Source: RUG100 sp050953425 (GTDB lineage Bacteria; Bacillota; Clostridia; Peptostreptococcales; Anaerovoracaceae). From it: a stretch of DNA of 64,000 nt. The stretch lies in assembly GCA_050953425.1 (NCBI GenBank), contig JBMNMQ010000007.1:558001-622000 (forward strand), read 5' to 3'. A program made the position numbers and the translations under genes. Position 1 is the stretch's first letter. Each line of letters starts with the position of its first letter. Shown in pieces: positions 44,433 to 53,024 of this stretch. The notes under the pieces were generated by a model. That model was not told the DNA's origin and did no database searches. It was given only the letters and a program-made list of their open reading frames with translations.

Positions 44433-45539
44433 ATGCATCAGAATGTGAATAATTCAACGGGGCTGCAGCTCAAGGACATCGTCAGCAGCATTCTCGAAGA
44501 TTACCAGAAAGGGCGTGACATCGACAAGATGGATGTCTTTGACCAGCCGGAAAAGGCGGTGGTCGTGGACATCGTCAACAAGATGCTCAACATCCTCTTT
44601 CCGGGTTATTACCGCGACCGCACCTATAAATTCTACAACCTTTACAATAAAATTTCCGTTCTCATTGAGGACGTGATGTACAACCTGACCGGGCAGATCG
44701 CGATTGCGCTGGAATATGCCGATGATCTGGACGGCAGAACGTCGATGGATACGGCGCCGACGCAGGAGTCCGCAGGGCCGGGCGGTGCGGTCGGCGGTGC
44801 GGTCGGCGATGCGGCGGCAGGCGGCGTGACAGGCGACGGTGCGGCGACGAGCGAAGCGGCAGGCGGCATGCCGGGCGGCGAGGCGGTACTGCGCGGTGCT
44901 CTTTCCGGTGCGGCTGGGGAAGGGAATGTCGAAGCCTGCATCAGTGTGCGTTCGCAGATGCTGGCGCTGGAGTTCTTCCGTTCGATCCCGAAGATCCGCC
45001 ACCTTGTCGACACCGACCTGCAGGCTACCTTTGACGGCGATCCGGCCGCCGACAACAAAGAAGAGATCGTGCTCTGCTATCCGGGCCTGCTGGCCAGCAC
45101 GATCTACCGCATCGCCCACGAACTGTTCAAGCTCAAAGTGCCGATGATTCCGCGCATGATGACCGAGTATGCGCACAGCATCACCGGCATCGACATCCAT
45201 CCCGGCGCGCAGATCGGCGAATATTTCTTCATGGATCACGGCACCGGCATCGTTGTCGGCTCCACTTCCGTCATCGGCTCCCATGTCAAGATCTATCAGG
45301 GTGTGACGATCGGGGCGCTGTCCACCAGCGCCGGCCATCAGCTGCACGGCGTGAAGCGGCATCCGACCATCGAGGACAATGTGACCATCTATTCGGGCGC
45401 TTCGATTCTCGGCGGCAATACGGTCATCGGCCGCGATTCCGTGATCGGCGGCAATGCGTTCCTGACCAGCTCGGTGCCGGCGGGAACGCGGGTCAGCGTC
45501 AACAACCAGGAGCTGAAATTCGACAGCAAGGACTTTTAG
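44433..45539 (+). CDS. cysE: Serine O-acetyltransferase with Ala/Gly-rich insert
   Basis: A 368-residue EpsC/SAT-type enzyme that acetylates serine for cysteine synthesis. The C-terminal left-handed beta-helix is clear (GIDIHPGAQIGEYFFMDHG, GIVVGSTSVIGSHVKIYQGVTIGAL, HPTIEDNVTIYSGASILGG, NAFLTSSVPAG). The N-terminal helical domain includes NKISVLIEDVMYNLTGQIAIAL. Residues of about 105-165 are an insert of Gly, Ala, Val and Glu (GGAVGGAVGDAAAGGV) in the helical region, absent from ordinary EpsC-type proteins of about 300 residues. It lies after the cofactor genes; cysteine supply could serve sulphur donation, which is inference. Confidence 0.85.
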   Translation: MHQNVNNSTGLQLKDIVSSILEDYQKGRDIDKMDVFDQPEKAVVVDIVNKMLNILFPGYYRDRTYKFYNLYNKISVLIEDVMYNLTGQIAIALEYADDLDGRTSMDTAPTQESAGPGGAVGGAVGDAAAGGVTGDGAATSEAAGGMPGGEAVLRGALSGAAGEGNVEACISVRSQMLALEFFRSIPKIRHLVDTDLQATFDGDPAADNKEEIVLCYPGLLASTIYRIAHELFKLKVPMIPRMMTEYAHSITGIDIHPGAQIGEYFFMDHGTGIVVGSTSVIGSHVKIYQGVTIGALSTSAGHQLHGVKRHPTIEDNVTIYSGASILGGNTVIGRDSVIGGNAFLTSSVPAGTRVSVNNQELKFDSKDF

Positions 45540-45647
45540 CTGCGGAGAGCGGCTGTGGTTTCGGGCAGCTGTGCAAACGCAGCGCAAGCGAAGAAAAGAT
45601 ACTGCCGATTTACCGAAATAATATGGTCGGTACACAAGGGATCCGGC

Positions 45648-46532
45648 TCAGAGATCATCCCCGGTCGGAATGCCGCGCTCACAGGGAACGTTGACCTGGC
45701 ATTTTCCGCAGCCGTAGCGAGGCGCGAATTTTTCCTTGAGGTAGTCGACGTATTTTGAACAGATGCGGTTGTCCTTGCTCTGCGACAGCTCAATCGCCGA
45801 TGCCTGCGGTGCCGGCCGGCGAATCGCCCGCACCGGACAGCGTCGGACGCAGCGGCCGCATTTGCTGCAGCCGGCGAACGGATCGCCGGTGGTCCGGGGC
45901 GTAACGGGGAACGCCGCATCGGTGATGATGCTGGAAAAGCGACCGCAGACGCCTTTTTTCGTGATCAGATGCTTGGAGAGACCGAACGTCCCCAGCCCGG
46001 CCGCATACGCTGCGTGCCGTTCCGACCAGTTGCTGAGAACCGGCGGCATGCCCCGGGTGAAAGCTTCCGGCTGCTCACGGATCTGAAATTTTTCGTCCAG
46101 TGCGGGAATGACAGCCTGCCGGCCGCGCCGGATCAGAAGCTGCCGCAGCTGCCGCATGCCGGCGAGGAAAAATTCCTGCCCTTCAATCCGGCCGTGCAGC
46201 CATTCTCCGGAAGGAAGCCGGGGATCTTTTTTATTGCTGTCGCGAATGGCGGCGGAGAACGGAAAAAAGACGGAAATGACAGTTCTGGCACCAGGCAGCC
46301 ATTCCTCCGGCAGGCGGAGGAAATCTCCGTAGATGTACGGATCGTTCTTCATTTGTTCAAACAGCGGATCTCGCGCGTCGGCGCATCCGATCAGCGGCTC
46401 GTCAAAGTAACGGATGCCGATCAGTTCGGGCCGCAGCGCATAGTCGGCATCGATCGCGCGGCCGGGAGCTTCCGCGATGTATCGATTCAGATGCTCCCGC
46501 AGTTCCTCAAAGGTGATCTTCTTCTCATCCAT
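45648..46532 (-). CDS. QueG-like 4Fe-4S double-cluster protein
   Basis: 294 residues; the ATG at 46532 follows AAGGAGGACGGCG. The frame stays open further upstream only as a shadow of the gene on the other strand. It has a cobalamin-reductase-like N-terminal region (GARTVISVFFPFSAAI, LGTFGLSKHLITKKGVCGRFSSIITD) and clusters CSKCGRCVRRCP and CGKCQVNVPC. This is the epoxyqueuosine-reductase family in a broad sense; several Clostridia members are not QueG proper. The second cluster motif is atypical (no CP ending), so a different reductase role is possible. Confidence 0.75.
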   Translation of the reverse strand: MDEKKITFEELREHLNRYIAEAPGRAIDADYALRPELIGIRYFDEPLIGCADARDPLFEQMKNDPYIYGDFLRLPEEWLPGARTVISVFFPFSAAIRDSNKKDPRLPSGEWLHGRIEGQEFFLAGMRQLRQLLIRRGRQAVIPALDEKFQIREQPEAFTRGMPPVLSNWSERHAAYAAGLGTFGLSKHLITKKGVCGRFSSIITDAAFPVTPRTTGDPFAGCSKCGRCVRRCPVRAIRRPAPQASAIELSQSKDNRICSKYVDYLKEKFAPRYGCGKCQVNVPCERGIPTGDDL

Positions 46533-46862
46533 CGCCGTCCTCCTTCTATTTGGTATCTCTGTCTCCAGTATAACAGCTTTAAGCAGGACAGTACAGCGGG
46601 AGCGGTCCGGAGGGACGGTTTGGGCAGAGAAACAAAGAATGTCAAAGGAGAGCGGCATTACTAAAGAACGGCCCGGGCAGAGGGCGAAAGCCGCGACAAA
46701 CCGTGCGCAAAGAATGCGAAACGGCATCCGCTGTGATGAGCGGGCTGGAAGGCCGGCAGGCTCGGAGGGCGGTTTCGGTGGTGCAGACCGGCGAAACAGC
46801 TCCGGCGGGCAGTGTTCGCAGCAGCGCGATGGTGGTATAATCGGAGAGGCAGGAGGTTGATT
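46533..46862. promoter_or_regulatory. Divergent promoter region between QueG-like gene and GlpA copy 2
   Basis: An extended -10 (TGGTATAAT, TATAAT at 46836-46841) drives the plus-strand gene, 22 bases before its start codon. On the minus strand a TTATACT element near 46570 could serve the QueG-like gene. The rest is GC-rich and featureless. Confidence 0.5.
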
Positions 46863-48479
46863 ATGACATACGATGTGATTGTCATCGGCGGCGGGGCCGT
46901 CGGCTGTGCGACAGCCAGGGAACTGTCCCGCTATCATCTTTCCACGGCCGTGCTGGAGAAGAACAGCGACGTGGCCGGCGAGACCACCGGGCGCAATTCG
47001 GCGGTCGTGCATGCCGGCTTCAACAACCGGCCGGGTTCGCTGGCGGCGCAGCTGTGCGTGGAGGGAAACCGCGGCTTTGCGCGGCTGTGCCGGGAACTCG
47101 ACGTGCCGTTCCGCCGCACGGGCAAGCTGCTGACGGCGTTTGACGAAGAGGGCGTGCGCAGTCTCGAAGAGCTGATGGAAAACGGCAGAGCCAGCGGCTG
47201 CCGCGGCCTGTCTCTGGTTGACGGAGAAACCGGGCAGCGGCTGCTGCGGCAAGGCGGCAGGGACGCGGACCATGTGAAAACGGGCGGTGCGGCCGCAGAC
47301 ACCGCGGATGCGGGCAATGTGAAAGCGGGCAGCGCAGCTTCCGTCACATCGGCCGGCAGGAATTCGGCCGGCGCTGCGGCTTCCGCCCCCTCGTCCGGTG
47401 AACATTCGTCCGGCGGCTGGCTGAAAGCTCTCTATTCCCCGCAGACGGGGATCACCAATCCCTTCCTCTACTGCGTGGCGCTGGCGGAAAACGCCCTCGC
47501 CAACGGCGTCAAATTTTTCCTCGAAACGACGGTAACCGGCATCTCCTCCGGGCCCGGCGGCTTTCGCCTGCAGACCAGCCGGGGCGCGTTCTCCTGCCGC
47601 GTTCTCGTCAACAGCGCCGGACTCTGCGCCGACCGCATCGCGGCGATGGCGGGCGTGAAGGATTACCGCATTTACCCGTGCCGGGGCGAATATTTCATCC
47701 TCGATAAGACACCGCTGTCGATGCCGGTTTACCCGGCACCGAGGAAGGGCGAGGGCGGACTCGGCGTGCATATCACGCCGACCATCGAGGGCAGCGTCCT
47801 CCTCGGTCCCAGTGCCGAATACCTCGACAGCCGCAGCGACTACGCCTGCACGCGGCCGGTCATGGACCGCCTGCGCGAACAGGCCGGACAGCTGCTGCCG
47901 GCGCTGCGCGAGGCCCGCCCGATCGGCAATTACAGCGGCATCCGGCCCAAGCTGACGCCGCCGCAGGAGGGCGGCTGCCACGACTTTGTGATCCGCCGCG
48001 AAGAGGCGGTGCCCGGCCTGATCGACCTCGTCGGCATCGAATCGCCGGGCTTGACGGCTTCGGCGCCGATCGGCCGCAAGGTCGCGGCGATGGCGCGGGA
48101 GATTCTGGCCGAGCGCTATGGCCGGGAAGCGCCGGAAAAGCGGGATTTCATCGCCCGGCGCCGGGGCATCCTCCGCTTTCGCGAGCAGACGCCGGAGGTG
48201 CAGAGCCGGCTAGTGCGCGAAGACCCGGAATACGGACAGCTGTTCTGCCGCTGTCAGCACATCACCAAACGCGAGATCCGCGAGGCCATCGAAAACCCGC
48301 TCGGGGCCCGCACCGTCGCGGCCGTCAAGTACCGGGCCTGGGCGACGACGGGACGGTGTGCCGGCGGCTTCTGTCTGCCGCGGATTGCGGCGCTGATGAT
48401 CCGCGAATACGGCATGAAGCCGGAGGAAATTCGTTATCGCGAGCGCGGCAGCGAACTGTTTACCGGAAGGGTGAAGTGA
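46863..48479 (+). CDS. GlpA-like FAD oxidoreductase with BFD domain, copy 2
   Basis: 538 residues; AGGAGGTTGATT precedes ATG 46863. FAD fold DVIVIGGGAVGCATAREL, GETTGRNSAVVHAGF, GITNPFLYCVALAENAL and GIESPGLTASAPIGRKV. C-terminal BFD cluster CRCQHITKREI and TGRCAGGFC. Residues of about 135-185 are a repetitive Ala/Gly/Ser insert (DADHVKTGGAAADTADAG, AGNVKAGSAA) missing from copy 1 at 31047. It is paired with a GlpB-like/DUF1667 fusion 160 bases downstream. The substrate is unknown; glycerol-3-phosphate or a related hydroxy-acid is the family default. Confidence 0.8.
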   Translation: MTYDVIVIGGGAVGCATARELSRYHLSTAVLEKNSDVAGETTGRNSAVVHAGFNNRPGSLAAQLCVEGNRGFARLCRELDVPFRRTGKLLTAFDEEGVRSLEELMENGRASGCRGLSLVDGETGQRLLRQGGRDADHVKTGGAAADTADAGNVKAGSAASVTSAGRNSAGAAASAPSSGEHSSGGWLKALYSPQTGITNPFLYCVALAENALANGVKFFLETTVTGISSGPGGFRLQTSRGAFSCRVLVNSAGLCADRIAAMAGVKDYRIYPCRGEYFILDKTPLSMPVYPAPRKGEGGLGVHITPTIEGSVLLGPSAEYLDSRSDYACTRPVMDRLREQAGQLLPALREARPIGNYSGIRPKLTPPQEGGCHDFVIRREEAVPGLIDLVGIESPGLTASAPIGRKVAAMAREILAERYGREAPEKRDFIARRRGILRFREQTPEVQSRLVREDPEYGQLFCRCQHITKREIREAIENPLGARTVAAVKYRAWATTGRCAGGFCLPRIAALMIREYGMKPEEIRYRERGSELFTGRVK

Positions 48480-48480
48480 C

Positions 48481-48568
48481 AAAAGCGGCACGAGAACAGT
48501 ATGAAAGCTGCACGAAAGCAGTATGAAAGCGGCACGAAAGCAGTATGAAAGCGGCACCAAAGCGGCGT
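48481..48568. repeat. 22-bp tandem repeat, 4 copies
   Basis: GAAAGCGGCACGAAAGCAGT plus AT repeats every 22 bases at 48481, 48503, 48525 and 48547 with few mismatches. It begins at the base after the GlpA copy-2 stop. The unit is not a multiple of three, so it is a non-coding array between the two genes of the operon. Confidence 0.85.
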
Positions 48569-48642
48569 GGAAACGGTCTGGAATTGGTGCCGGCATGTTC
48601 GGGTCGGTCATTGAACGGAAAACTGAGCAGGAGGATTGCGTG

Positions 48643-50121
48643 ATGGAGCAGATGGAGCAGTACGATGTTGTCGTCATCGGCGGCGGCCCCGGCGGCCTGG
48701 CAGCTGCGGCGGCGGCCTGCGAGAGCGGGGCCGGACGGGTTGCCGTCCTGGAGCGGGACGGGCGTGCCGGCGGCATTCTCAATCAGTGCATTCACGACGG
48801 CTTTGGCATTGTCCGCTATGGGCTGCAGCTCAGCGGGCCGGAATATGCGGAGAGGGAATGCGGCCGGGCCGTGCAGGCTGGGGCTGCCGTGCAAACCGGA
48901 GAAGCCGTACTGGAAATCAGCTCCGACCGGATCGTGACTGCGCTCGGGCCGAATGGCCTGCGGCGGATCCGGGCCGGCGCCGTCGTCCTCGCCACCGGCT
49001 GCCGCGAGCGGACGCGGGGCGCTCTGTCGATTCCGGGAACCCGGCCAGCGGGTATTTTCACCGCCGGTACGGCGCAGAATCTGATCAACCTGCAGAATGT
49101 CATGATCGGCCGACGCATTGTGATACTCGGCTCCGGCGACATCGGCCTGATCATGGCGCGGCGGCTGACGCTGGAAGGGGCGGAAGTGCTCGGTGCGGCG
49201 GAAATCATGGACGAGCCGCAGGGGCTGGCCCGCAACGTCAGCCAGTGTCTCGATGACTTTGGTATTCCCCTGCACCTCGGGCGGACGGTATCCAATATTT
49301 TCGGCAGGCATCGGCTCGAAGCCGTGGAGATTTCCCGGGTCGATGAAAACCGACGGATCATCGCCGGCAGCGGCCGCATCATTCCCTGCGATACCCTGGT
49401 GCTGTCGGTCGGGCTGATTCCGGAAAACGAAGTGGCGGAAACAGCCGGCGTTTCTCTCGACCGCCGGACCAACGGTGCTCTGACCGATCGCTTTCTGCAG
49501 ACCTCCGTGCCCGGGATCTTTGCCTGCGGCAATGCCAGAGCGGTGATGGATCTGGCCGATTTTGTCTCCGAACAGGGAGAACTGGCGGGGGCCAACGCTG
49601 CCCGCTATACGCTCGGTGAAGCGCTGCAGCCCTGGCAGAAGAATCCGCATAACGCAGCACGCAAGGGGATGCCGGAACAGGGCAGCATCACCTGTACGCT
49701 CTGCCCCAGAGGATGCCAGGTTCAGATTCGGGCGGACGGAACCGTGACCGGGAACGGCTGCCCGAAGGGAGCGGAACTGGCGCGGCAGGAGCGGGAGGAA
49801 CCGCGCCGCATCCTCACGACGACAATGCGGATCAGCGCCGCAGACAGCCGTCTGCTGCCGGTGCGCAGCGACCGGCCGGTGCCGCTGCGCGAGATGCGCA
49901 GGATCGCGGCCGAACTGCGGGAGACGACCGTTGCGGAAGCGCTGGCCGGGCACACGGCGGGGCAGGGTGCCGCCGCGCCGGGAGAACCCGCTGTCGCGCC
50001 GGGAGAACCGGCCGCCGCGCCGGGAGAACCGGCCGCTGCGCCGGAACGGATCCGGACCGGTGCAGTGATCGTGCCCGGCGTGTACGGCGACATCGGCATG
50101 ATTGCCGAACGGCCGCTGTGA
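48643..50121 (+). CDS. GlpB-like NAD(P)/FAD oxidoreductase fused to DUF1667, copy 2
   Basis: 492 residues from ATG 48643 (a GTG at 48640 is also possible; AGGAGG lies upstream of both). Flavoprotein part: DVVVIGGGPGGLAAAA, LNQCIHDGFG, VLATGCRERT, IVILGSGDIGLIMARRL, LVLSVGLIPEN, GIFACGNARAVMDLADFV. DUF1667 part: CTLCPRGCQVQI and GNGCPKGAELARQE. Near the end, three exact seven-residue units (APGEPAA, APGEPAV) are inserted from a 21-bp tandem repeat. It closely parallels the gene at 32483 in order, overlap partner and fusion. Confidence 0.82.
   Translation: MEQMEQYDVVVIGGGPGGLAAAAAACESGAGRVAVLERDGRAGGILNQCIHDGFGIVRYGLQLSGPEYAERECGRAVQAGAAVQTGEAVLEISSDRIVTALGPNGLRRIRAGAVVLATGCRERTRGALSIPGTRPAGIFTAGTAQNLINLQNVMIGRRIVILGSGDIGLIMARRLTLEGAEVLGAAEIMDEPQGLARNVSQCLDDFGIPLHLGRTVSNIFGRHRLEAVEISRVDENRRIIAGSGRIIPCDTLVLSVGLIPENEVAETAGVSLDRRTNGALTDRFLQTSVPGIFACGNARAVMDLADFVSEQGELAGANAARYTLGEALQPWQKNPHNAARKGMPEQGSITCTLCPRGCQVQIRADGTVTGNGCPKGAELARQEREEPRRILTTTMRISAADSRLLPVRSDRPVPLREMRRIAAELRETTVAEALAGHTAGQGAAAPGEPAVAPGEPAAAPGEPAAAPERIRTGAVIVPGVYGDIGMIAERPL
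49975..50037. repeat. 21-bp tandem repeat inside the DUF1667 end, 3 copies
   Basis: GCGCCGGGAGAACCGGCCGC-type units start at 49975, 49996 and 50017. In frame, each adds seven residues (APGEPAx) near the C-terminus. Confidence 0.85.
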
Positions 50122-50253
50122 CAGCTGCAGCTGACAGAGGGCCGCTGCGATGACAACGGCCCAATCGGTCGTCACGGTCGATGCGGACGGCGGGCGATGA
50201 CGCCGGCCGCCGATGCGAACGATGAAATTGAGTGATGATGCTGTCGGTTTTAC

Positions 50254-50281
50254 TTCACAAATATCCGCAATCGTATATAAT
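50254..50281 (+). promoter_or_regulatory. Promoter of the histidine-rich peptide gene
   Basis: TTCACA (50254-50259), 16 bases, TATAAT (50276-50281). The predicted 5' leader is about 60 bases. Confidence 0.6.
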
Positions 50282-50350
50282 GTTCTTAGTGCCATGGTCA
50301 TTGATGATCACTGACGCATACTATGGAACATCGGATTGCGAGGAGTCACT

Positions 50351-50578
50351 ATGAAATGCATGAAATCCATGGTCGTAAACGTATTGGCGGCTGCGCTGAT
50401 GTTTGCCGCTGCCGTCGCTTTTATGCCGGCGATCGGGCCGTCTCCTGCGGCTGCAGCGCAGGCATCCACGACGCATCAGTATACGACGATGCATCACAAG
50501 AGCCATCATTCGAAAAAGCATCACAGCAAACATCATCATAAGCATCACCATCACAAGCATCACCGCCACCATCATTAA
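50351..50578 (+). CDS. Secreted histidine-rich peptide
   Basis: 75 residues; GCGAGGAGTC precedes ATG 50351. Residues 1-42 are a signal peptide (VVNVLAAALMFAAAVAFM, then PSPAAAAQA). The mature peptide is almost entirely His and Lys with Ser and Tyr (HHKSHHSKKHHSKHHHK), about 20 histidines in 30 residues, ending in HHH. Such sequences bind Ni, Cu, Zn or Co ions. No known family is recognised. It has its own promoter and no close operon partner, though a membrane protein gene follows 250 bases on. Likely an extracellular metal buffer or an antimicrobial-type cationic peptide; neither is proven. Confidence 0.7.
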   Translation: MKCMKSMVVNVLAAALMFAAAVAFMPAIGPSPAAAAQASTTHQYTTMHHKSHHSKKHHSKHHHKHHHHKHHRHHH

Positions 50579-50831
50579 GGATGCAGCGGTTCCGGGAACT
50601 GTGATGCAGCAGTGCTGCGCATAGCAGGAAGGCGACTGGGCACTGGATTGATCTGATTTGCCGAAACGGCGCTGTATCGAACTGCCGCCGCGGATGTCGC
50701 TTATTCTCATTCGCCCAGCCGCAGCCGGCCTTTCCCGGAAGGACGCGCTGCCGGCAAAGTGCCGGGAACACGATGAAATGCGGCGGAATACGAAAGAATA
50801 CGGAAGGATACATCAACGAAAGGGTATGTGC

Positions 50832-51383
50832 ATGGAAGAAACCGAGAAAAACATGGAAATGGGACGCATGAGATATAAATGGGTGTCGGGTGCCATCAGC
50901 CTGATGCTGGGACTGCTCCCGCTCTTCGGCAAAGTGACGACAGTGGCTTCCTATGTGCGGGCCGCCGGAATTGCGCTGGTTATCTGTGCGGCCGCTTATG
51001 TCGTTGTTTTCTTTCTGGCGAAACCCCGCCGCGCGCGCACATTCGGTTTGCTGATCAGCGGTGCGGTCATGGCGATTTTCGGAATTTTTTTCCTGACCAA
51101 TCCGGATGCCGGGTATAAATTCTTTCCGCTCATCATGGGCGTTGCAGTGCTGTTCAGCGCCTGCTTTGACCTTCTCGGCGTCCTTTCCATGCGCTATATG
51201 CAGAATATTTCCTGGAAAACCAGTGCACTGTTTGCACTGATCGCTGCAGTTATGGGCGTACTGATTCTGCTGCATCCGGGATACCCCGGGCGGTGGTTCG
51301 CCGTACTGACGGGCGGCGCGCTGCTGATCAATGGCATTTCCGGGTTATCTCAGGCCGCCGCGCACAGTGAGTACAAGAGCTGA
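50832..51383 (+). CDS. HdeD-like DUF308 membrane protein
   Basis: 183 residues with six membrane helices after a short charged N-terminus. ATG 50832 has AAAGGG about eight bases upstream; ATG 50826 is an alternative. Family features are repeated two-helix units with glycine at turns (AISLMLGLLPLF, FGLLISGAVMAIFGIFFLTNPDAG, AAVMGVLILLHPG). HdeD relatives protect against acid or membrane stress in enterobacteria; the role in Clostridia is unknown. Confidence 0.72.
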   Translation: MEETEKNMEMGRMRYKWVSGAISLMLGLLPLFGKVTTVASYVRAAGIALVICAAAYVVVFFLAKPRRARTFGLLISGAVMAIFGIFFLTNPDAGYKFFPLIMGVAVLFSACFDLLGVLSMRYMQNISWKTSALFALIAAVMGVLILLHPGYPGRWFAVLTGGALLINGISGLSQAAAHSEYKS

Positions 51384-51603
51384 CAAAGAGCGGCGGTGCG
51401 AAGGGAGATAACGGCATAACCGAAACGCACAGATCTCGGACAGACAACCTGCTCGGATTTTCAGAGAAAAACAAAAGCCGGCAGCAAAGACGGTGATTCC
51501 GCGGCGATGCAGCCAGCCCCTGTTTCCGTTATTGCTGCGGCGCGAAGCCTGCGGATCGACATTCCGCCATGCGTTCGGCCGTACCGAGGCCCCGGCAGAT
51601 CGA

Positions 51604-52152
51604 CTAGAGCGACGCGCCCAGATCGCGGGCCTGCTGCAGCTCCGGCTTGCCTTCGATGTCTCCGATCTGCGCATTGCCGCCGGCCAGCACCGCGCCGAGA
51701 TTCTTCCACTGCAGATGATCCATCAGATTGTTGAAATAACTGAGGCTGTCCTCAAAGCCGCTTCCTTCCGCTGCCATCAGCAGGGCGCAGGCTCTGCCGT
51801 TTGCGCGCAGCTTCTGCCCGTCTCCTTCCTCCAGCGCAAACAGGCGGTCGACGGCGGTCTTCAGCTGGCCGCTGACGATCCAGTAATAGAGCGGGGAAGC
51901 CAGAACGATGACGTCCGCTTTTTTAACCTCGGGATAGATGGCGGCCATGTCATCCTGCTGCACGCAGGGACATTCTCGGCTGCTGTGTCCGCCAAAGCAG
52001 CCCCGGCATCCGTGGATGTCCATATCCTGCAGGAAAAATTCCGTGACGCGGTGGCCGCTGCTCTCCGCACCTTCGGTGAAAGCCTGCACGAGGGCAGATG
52101 TGTTTCCCTTTTTTCGCGGGCTGCCGTTCAGCACGACGATGTTCTTGCTCAT
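51604..52152 (-). CDS. NADPH-dependent FMN reductase / flavodoxin-fold protein
   Basis: 182 residues; GAAGGAGGAATCAC precedes ATG 52152. The flavodoxin-like phosphate loop is NGSPRKKGNTSALV; ASPLYYWIVSGQLKTAVDRL is the family's second FMN site. Two or three cysteines (GCRGCFGG, ECPC) suggest an iron-sulphur flavoprotein-like subgroup. It is divergent from an HxlR regulator, a standard pairing in which the regulator responds to electrophiles or quinones. The start codons are 156 bases apart. Confidence 0.85.
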   Translation of the reverse strand: MSKNIVVLNGSPRKKGNTSALVQAFTEGAESSGHRVTEFFLQDMDIHGCRGCFGGHSSRECPCVQQDDMAAIYPEVKKADVIVLASPLYYWIVSGQLKTAVDRLFALEEGDGQKLRANGRACALLMAAEGSGFEDSLSYFNNLMDHLQWKNLGAVLAGGNAQIGDIEGKPELQQARDLGASL

Positions 52153-52224
52153 GTGATTCCTCCTTCTCGTTCGGAGACCGACTCCTTCTCCTCTGTCGGA
52201 ATGATTTTTTATTTTGGGATTGAC

Positions 52225-52300
52225 TCCTTACCGCAATTATATTAGCGTAATGGCAGCAATGGCAAGTACGAACATTTTGGTAATATACTATCATGGAGGA
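52225..52300. promoter_or_regulatory. Divergent control region with inverted repeat
   Basis: It contains TTACCGC and, ten bases on, GCGTAA, an imperfect inverted repeat around an A/T core (52230-52255), suited to a dimeric winged-helix protein such as the adjacent HxlR regulator. AATATACTAT close to 52285 may be the -10 for the regulator. Confidence 0.4.
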
Positions 52301-52308
52301 AAGTATAG

Positions 52309-52641
52309 ATGAAAAACCGCTGCATCGCAGATGAGACCCTGACGGAAACCGGATTCAGCTACACGCTGTCTCTGATCAACGGCAAATACAAAATGACGAT
52401 TCTCTATACCCTGATGGAATTCGGCGTCGTGCGATTCAATGAAATGAAGCGGTACATCGGCGGAATTTCCTATAAAACGCTCAGTGCCACGCTGAAAGAG
52501 CTGGAAAAGGATCGACTGGTGAACAGGAAGGAGTACCCGCAGGTACCGCCGAAGGTCGAATATTCCCTGACGGAGAGAGGGAAGTCGCTCATGCCGATCC
52601 TGGATCAGATGTGCGAATGGGGAGATCGTCACCGGATCTGA
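52309..52641 (+). CDS. HxlR-family transcriptional regulator
   Basis: 110 residues; GGAGGAAAG precedes ATG 52309. Winged-helix signature: LINGKYKMTILYTLMEFGVVRFNEMKRYI, of which GKYKMTILYTL and RFNEMKRYIGGISYKTLSATLKELE hold the recognition helix. It ends VEYSLTERGKSLMPIL. No redox cysteine is present in the usual N-terminal position except Cys5. It likely controls itself and the FMN reductase gene. Confidence 0.9.
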   Translation: MKNRCIADETLTETGFSYTLSLINGKYKMTILYTLMEFGVVRFNEMKRYIGGISYKTLSATLKELEKDRLVNRKEYPQVPPKVEYSLTERGKSLMPILDQMCEWGDRHRI

Positions 52642-53024
52642 AGGCGCTTTCTCTGCGCTCCGTGTATCCCGGACGGTGAACGACATCGCCGGTGCAGGGT
52701 TCCTCTCGGCCGTTCGTGCCCGTGCCTGCCGCGGTCCGGCCGGCTTACATTTTTTTAACATTCCCTTGTCCGAAATCCGGTAGAAGAAGAAAACGGATCT
52801 TTGTATAATCGCTAGCGTTTTGCACGTGGCCCGCGGTGTACGCAGACGGCTGACCGTGGCGCACGAAGGCGGCGGACCGCGTTGTGAAAAGGGGGTTGAT
52901 CGCGGCGCATGCAGACAGCGGATCGCGGCGCAGGCAGTATGCGGTGCAGCAGGAGTGCCGGAGGCCGGCAGGCATGCTGTGCGGAGAAACTGCGCGTTGT
53001 GAGCTGCCGAAGAAAGGCAAGGGG
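52642..53024 (+). other. GC-rich upstream region of the metallophosphoesterase gene
   Basis: It holds a TATAAT at 52804-52809 without a clear -35 and a duplicated GATCGCGGCGCA. A longer in-frame extension of the next gene from 52884 lacks a signal-like start and is rejected. Nothing else is seen. Confidence 0.4.

Noticed and set aside
46533..47981. Upstream extension of the QueG-like minus-strand gene
   Set aside because: The extension runs antisense through GlpA copy 2; the strong AAGGAGG site at the ATG at 46532 sets the real start.
52884..53024. Longer start for the metallophosphoesterase
   Set aside because: It would bury the signal peptide behind 47 hydrophilic residues; GCAAGGGG before 53025 fits better.
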